Below, in pieces: positions 60,854 to 64,000 of a DNA stretch of 64,000 nucleotides. The position numbers and the translations under genes were made by a program. The stretch spans positions 124,001-188,000 of the forward strand of contig NZ_FOAN01000002.1 of the NCBI RefSeq assembly GCF_900109525.1, written 5' to 3'. Under the pieces are notes generated by a model that made no database searches, had not been told where the DNA came from, and saw only the letters and a list, made by a program, of their open reading frames with translations. How positions within the stretch are numbered: position 1 is the first letter of the stretch; each line of letters opens with the position of its first letter. The stretch is from Allobosea lupini (GTDB lineage: Bacteria > Pseudomonadota > Alphaproteobacteria > Rhizobiales > Beijerinckiaceae).

Positions 60854-61118
60854 CCTCGGACTTTCCTTCCTCCCCCGCTGCGGCAGAATCCAGCGCGACA
60901 AGCTCGCGCACGGTGCGAGCCAGGGTCGCCAGCGTCTTGGCGTCCGTCTCGCTCGCGGCGGCGCCGGCCGGCAGTTCGGCCAGATGCGCCTCATGCGCTT
61001 CGAGCTGCGTCTGCGCCGCCTTCCAGAGCTTGCCGATCACGGCCTTGCGGCCACGCGGTGCAGGCTTGCGCTTCGCCGCCGGCCGAACCGGGGCGGTCTC
61101 GTCACCATCGTCGGTCAT
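60702..61118 (-). CDS. GTA small terminase-like protein (g1)
   Basis: A 138-residue basic/acidic helical protein. The N-terminus is Lys/Arg-rich (VRPAAKRKPAPRGRKAVIGK) and the middle holds a coiled-coil-like segment (TLARTVRELVALDSAA). Position and character match GTA gp1, the small terminase subunit that drives the large one. ATG 61118 has a GAGG about seven bases upstream. Its 3' part overlaps g2. Sequence of this family is poorly conserved, so identity rests mainly on position. Confidence 0.8.
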   Translation of the reverse strand: MTDDGDETAPVRPAAKRKPAPRGRKAVIGKLWKAAQTQLEAHEAHLAELPAGAAASETDAKTLATLARTVRELVALDSAAAGEEGKSEDEPSPAEGLRRVEELRSELARRLVGLAAEHPDMGRAAGAADVRSGAAEDL

Positions 61119-61148
61119 CGGAAACCTCGGCTCGGCCCGGACATGCAA

Positions 61149-61176
61149 AAGCCGCCGGCTGGGAGCGCGGCGGCTT
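61149..61176 (-). terminator. Terminator-like hairpin ahead of g1 (possible attenuator)
   Basis: On the minus strand, AAGCCGCCG (61176-61168) pairs perfectly with 61157-61149 around a 10-base loop, and the stem runs into TTTT. It is 31 bases before the g1 ATG and lies downstream of both the LOG gene and a promoter-like sequence at 61240-61212. It could simply end the LOG transcript, or also attenuate the GTA transcript. Confidence 0.7.
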
Positions 61177-61211
61177 CGTTCGTCTCAGGCACACTTCGTG
61201 AGCGTTCCTGA

Positions 61212-61240
61212 TCTCTACCCGATCAGCGTCACGATGTCAA
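61212..61240 (-). promoter_or_regulatory. Sigma70-like promoter upstream of the GTA cluster
   Basis: Minus strand: TTGACA (61240-61235, perfect -35) with a 17-base spacer and TAGAGA (61217-61212, weak -10). It lies after the LOG stop and before the hairpin and g1. No CtrA-type TTAA-N7-TTAA box was seen in the 150-base interval. Confidence 0.5.
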
Positions 61241-61269
61241 GGACAAAATTCCTATCCTACGGAATGCAA

Positions 61270-61851
61270 TCAAACCTCCGTTTTCTCCACCCATTTGATC
61301 TGGGTCTGCGGCTTGTAGGCTTCCATCTTGTCGAGCAGCGCCGCCGGATCGGTCTCCATCATCGCCATGTCGCGATGGGCCTGCCACATGAAGCCAGCCT
61401 TGGTGGTGTTGTCGAGGAACACGCCGAGGGCGTCGTAAAAGCCGTCGATGTTGAGGAAGCCGAGCGGCTTGCCGTGGATGCCGAGCTGGCTCCAGGTCCA
61501 GATCTCGAAAATCTCCTCGAAGGTACCGATGCCGCCGGACATGGCGATGAAACCGTCGGAAAGCTCGGCCATGCGAGCCTTGCGGATGTGCATGGTCTCG
61601 ACCACCTCGAGCCGGGTCAGCTTGTTGTGGCCGACCTCCTTCTCGCGTAGCGCGCGCGGGATCACGCCATGGACCTCGCCGCCGGCTTCGAGCGCGGCAT
61701 TGGCGACGATGCCCATCAGGCCGACGGCGCCACCGCCATAGACCAGCGTCAGGCCGCGCCGGGCGATGGCCGTGCCCATGGCGCGGGCGCCTTCGGCATG
61801 GACGGGATCATGGCCCGGGCTCGAGCCGCAGAAGACACAGACGGATTTCAT
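61270..61851 (-). CDS. LOG family protein (cytokinin riboside 5'-monophosphate phosphoribohydrolase type)
   Basis: A 193-residue TIGR00730 protein. It starts [20 protein letters not shown], has [20 protein letters not shown], and the active-site block [17 protein letters not shown], where Ser replaces the usual Pro of PGGxGTxxE. LOG enzymes split the N-glycosidic bond of nucleoside monophosphates and, in plants and some bacteria, release cytokinins. ATG 61851 overlaps the stop of the dipeptidase gene by four bases. It is followed by the hairpin at 61149-61176. Confidence 0.9.
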   Translation of the reverse strand: MKSVCVFCGSSPGHDPVHAEGARAMGTAIARRGLTLVYGGGAVGLMGIVANAALEAGGEVHGVIPRALREKEVGHNKLTRLEVVETMHIRKARMAELSDGFIAMSGGIGTFEEIFEIWTWSQLGIHGKPLGFLNIDGFYDALGVFLDNTTKAGFMWQAHRDMAMMETDPAALLDKMEAYKPQTQIKWVEKTEV

Positions 61852-63230
61852 GAGGCGAGTTCTTGCAAGATGCGGGCCCAGGAGCGCTGGCCCTTGTGGA
61901 AGGAGGACAGATCGTACTTCTCGTTCGGCGAATGGACGCGGTCGTCGTCTAGGCCGAAGCCGACGAATAGCGTATCGAGCCCGAGCGTGCGCTTGAAGTC
62001 GCCGCCGACGGGGATCGAGCCGCCGCTGCCGATCGAGACGACGCGGCCGCCCCACTCCTCGGCCAGCGCCTTGCGCGCCTTCTGCAGGACGGGTGAATCG
62101 ACCGGCACGGCCAGCGCCGGCGAGCCGGAATGGCTGATGAACTCGGCAGTCACATCCTCCGGCAGGCGCTCACGCACGAACTGGTGGAAGGCCGCCGCGA
62201 TCTTCTCCGGGTCCTGGTCGCCGACGAGGCGGAAGGAGACCTTGGCCGAGGCCTTGGCCGGAATGACGGTCTTCGAGCCCTCGCCGGTATAGCCGCCCCA
62301 GATGCCGTTGACGTCGCAGGTCGGGCGCGACTGGATCTGCTCGATCAGCATGCGGCCCTTCTCGCCGATCGAGTGCTTCAGCCCGATCTGGCCGAGGAAT
62401 TCCTTCTCGGTCAGGTTGAGATCGGCCCATTCGGCCTTCTGTGCATTGCTCGGCTCGTGCACGCCGTCATAGAAGCCGGGGATCGTGATCCGGCCGGTCT
62501 CGTCATGGATTTCGGCGACGATCTTGGTCAGCACATGGATCGGGTTGGCGGCTGCACCGCCGAACAGGCCTGAATGAAGGTCGCGGTCGGCGGCGCTCAG
62601 ACGCACCTCCTGATAGACCATGCCGCGCAGGGTCGAGGTGATCAGCGGCGTGACGCGGTCCCACATACCGGTGTCGCAGACCAGCGCGAAATCGGCCTTC
62701 AGCTCGGCGGCATTGGCCTTGATGAAGCCCGGCAGGTTGACCGAGCCGGATTCCTCCTCGCCCTCGACCAGGATGGTGAGACCGATCGGCAGGTCGCCGG
62801 TCTCGGCGAGCGTGGCCCGGATCGCCTCGATGAAGGTCATCACCTGCCCCTTGTCGTCGCAGGCGCCGCGCGCGAGGATCGCTTTGCGCCCCGGCTCGAT
62901 CTCCTTGACGACCGGCTTGAACGGATCGTTGTCCCACAGCTCTAGCGGATCGACCGGCTGGACGTCGTAATGGCCGTAGAACAGCGCATGCGGCGCGCCG
63001 GGCTTGGGGCGATGCGCCAGCACGACCGGATGGCCGCCAGTCTCGCGCAGCTCGGCCTTGAAGCCGAGGCCTTCCAGATCAAGGCGCAGCCATTCTGCTG
63101 CCTGGCGCGTCTGCGCATTGAAGGCCGGATCGGTCCCGATCGAAGGGATTTCGAGCCAGGAGGACAAGCGCGCCAGCGACGCGTCGAGATCGGCATCGAG
63201 GCGGGAGAGAACGGCGGGAAGCTGGGACAT
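61848..63230 (-). CDS. M20-family dipeptidase/carnosinase-like
   Basis: A 460-residue cytoplasmic M20 metallopeptidase. Metal sites: [11 protein letters not shown] (His, Asp), [11 protein letters not shown] (Asp), [11 protein letters not shown] (Glu pair); lid domain with [18 protein letters not shown]. It hydrolyses dipeptides; exact substrate unknown. ATG 63230 preferred over the GTG at 63239. Coupled to the LOG gene. The 99 bases upstream, to the toxin gene, hold no gene. Confidence 0.92.
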   Translation of the reverse strand: MSQLPAVLSRLDADLDASLARLSSWLEIPSIGTDPAFNAQTRQAAEWLRLDLEGLGFKAELRETGGHPVVLAHRPKPGAPHALFYGHYDVQPVDPLELWDNDPFKPVVKEIEPGRKAILARGACDDKGQVMTFIEAIRATLAETGDLPIGLTILVEGEEESGSVNLPGFIKANAAELKADFALVCDTGMWDRVTPLITSTLRGMVYQEVRLSAADRDLHSGLFGGAAANPIHVLTKIVAEIHDETGRITIPGFYDGVHEPSNAQKAEWADLNLTEKEFLGQIGLKHSIGEKGRMLIEQIQSRPTCDVNGIWGGYTGEGSKTVIPAKASAKVSFRLVGDQDPEKIAAAFHQFVRERLPEDVTAEFISHSGSPALAVPVDSPVLQKARKALAEEWGGRVVSIGSGGSIPVGGDFKRTLGLDTLFVGFGLDDDRVHSPNEKYDLSSFHKGQRSWARILQELAS

Positions 63231-63329
63231 GGCGCTCACTGGAGGCTGATTCCGGTGGCGCCATCATGCCCAGTCGCGCGCCGGATGCCAGCCGTCCGTG
63301 CGCATGGCGGCGTGCATCGTGAAAGCGTC

Positions 63330-63626
63330 CTACGCCTCATCCATGTCATCAGGCCACATCCGGGCACCGTGCAGGACGCGAAGAATGCGGATCTTGTCGG
63401 CAGTCACCGCATAGACCGCGATATAGGGCGTGCGCGGAACAATCAGTTCGCGTGTGCCGGCGACCCTGCCCGGCCTGCCACTTTCTGGAAACCGAAGCAG
63501 CCGACGCGCCGCAGAGGCAATCCGTTCATCGACCTCCGCAGCTGCCTTCGGACTATCGGCTTCGATATAGCTGAAGATCTCGTCACGATCGGCCAGGGCG
63601 AATGGCCCCCAGACCAGCCTGCTCAC
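63330..63626 (-). CDS. RelE/ParE-family toxin
   Basis: A 98-residue toxin of the ParE/RelE fold. Segments ADRDEIFSYIEADSPKAAAE, RLLRFPESGRPGRVAGTREL and YIAVYAVTADKIRILRVLHG are typical of ParE/RelE, with the RVLHGAR ending conserved. It either cleaves mRNA in the ribosome (RelE) or poisons gyrase (ParE); the sequence looks ParE-like. GTG start overlaps the antitoxin stop by four bases (GTGA). Confidence 0.9.
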   Translation of the reverse strand: MSRLVWGPFALADRDEIFSYIEADSPKAAAEVDERIASAARRLLRFPESGRPGRVAGTRELIVPRTPYIAVYAVTADKIRILRVLHGARMWPDDMDEA

Positions 63627-63928
63627 GCCTTGCCACCAGCTTTGCGATAGGCGGCCGCGCGCCGCTCTGCGAAGCGGGCTTCGGCCTCGGCGTCATCGAT
63701 GTCGGAGCGTTCATCCGCCAGGGCCTGCAGCACCTTCGCGCGGAACCAGGCATCATGTGCATCGCTGGTGCTGACGAGCTCGAGCGGCAATGCGCCCTCG
63801 TTCGCCGTGCGGGTCAGCAGAATGCGCACAGCATCCGAGACGGTGAGCCCCATCCCTTCAAGGACCGCCGTCGCGCGGTCCTTTACGTCGGCGTCGATAC
63901 GCGCCTGCACCAAGGCATTCGAGGCCAT
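63623..63928 (-). CDS. RelB/DinJ-family antitoxin
   Basis: A 101-residue antitoxin. The N-terminal ribbon-helix-helix part reads ALVQARIDADVKDRATAVLE, then MGLTVSDAVRILLTRTANEG as in DinJ; the C-terminal helix is rich in Ala, Glu and Arg. ATG 63928 with AAGGGAG upstream. The 72 bases to the window end carry GTAAT and ATTAC half sites (63943-63970) that may be its operator, but the dyad is weak. Confidence 0.88.
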   Translation of the reverse strand: MASNALVQARIDADVKDRATAVLEGMGLTVSDAVRILLTRTANEGALPLELVSTSDAHDAWFRAKVLQALADERSDIDDAEAEARFAERRAAAYRKAGGKA

Positions 63929-64000
63929 GCGGAAACTCCCTTCAGGAGCAAAATGTAATGCACCTGAATGACAATTACCAGATGCGGCAACTGTGCGCGC

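Overview
The window is 64 kb of high-GC chromosome with the gene content of an alphaproteobacterium, almost certainly a member of Rhizobiales (Hyphomicrobiales). The best clues are a Rhodobacter-type gene transfer agent (GTA) cluster, the rhizobial block of a PleC-like kinase, glnE, a two-component system, degP and ccmHFEI, a FeuPQ-like two-component system with a PepSY protein, an Asn-type bacterial topoisomerase IB, and GC-rich palindromic intergenic repeats. A Bosea-like genus is my best guess; the sequence alone does not prove it. I found no rRNA, tRNA, IS element or CRISPR array, and no gene-free stretch longer than 300 bases.

Left part (1-25,000) is accessory metabolism and transport. 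It holds a nitrilase/NMT1-like pair divergent from a MocR regulator, an FCD-GntR regulator, cobF, an M20 amidohydrolase and topoisomerase IB. A PotABCD-type ABC importer follows, divergent from an FCD-GntR regulator plus mannonate dehydratase, which suggests uptake and use of a sugar acid or related compound. Next come an MFS/LysR pair, a small GIY-YIG protein, a nickel-handling group (His-tailed UreE, a DUF3995 protein, HupE/UreJ) ending in a broken amidohydrolase, two orphan solute-binding proteins, a DUF1003 protein, a PfkB kinase with an aldose epimerase, a VapBC toxin-antitoxin pair with a clear operator, and a glyoxalase-family protein.

Middle part (25,300-45,400) is core physiology: an unusual CDF metal transporter, PepN, a PleC-like PAS histidine kinase, GlnE, an OmpR-type two-component system, a single-PDZ DegP-like protease, the cytochrome c maturation genes ccmI-ccmE-ccmF-ccmH, and a FeuPQ-like two-component system with a PepSY protein.

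Right part (45,409-61,118, minus strand) is a full GTA structural cluster, g1 to g15: packaging (g1, g2), portal, prohead protease, capsid, connectors, tail tube, chaperone, tape measure, baseplate, peptidase and megatron. Many of its genes are coupled by 1-4 base stop/start overlaps. Three things stand out: two secreted trypsin-like proteases on the opposite strand split the cluster between capsid (g5) and connector (g6); a 56-codon ORF joined by ATGA overlaps at both ends lies between g3.5 and g4; and a sigma70-like promoter followed by a terminator-like hairpin precedes g1. Upstream lie a LOG-family gene, an M20 dipeptidase and a RelB/ParE-type toxin-antitoxin pair.
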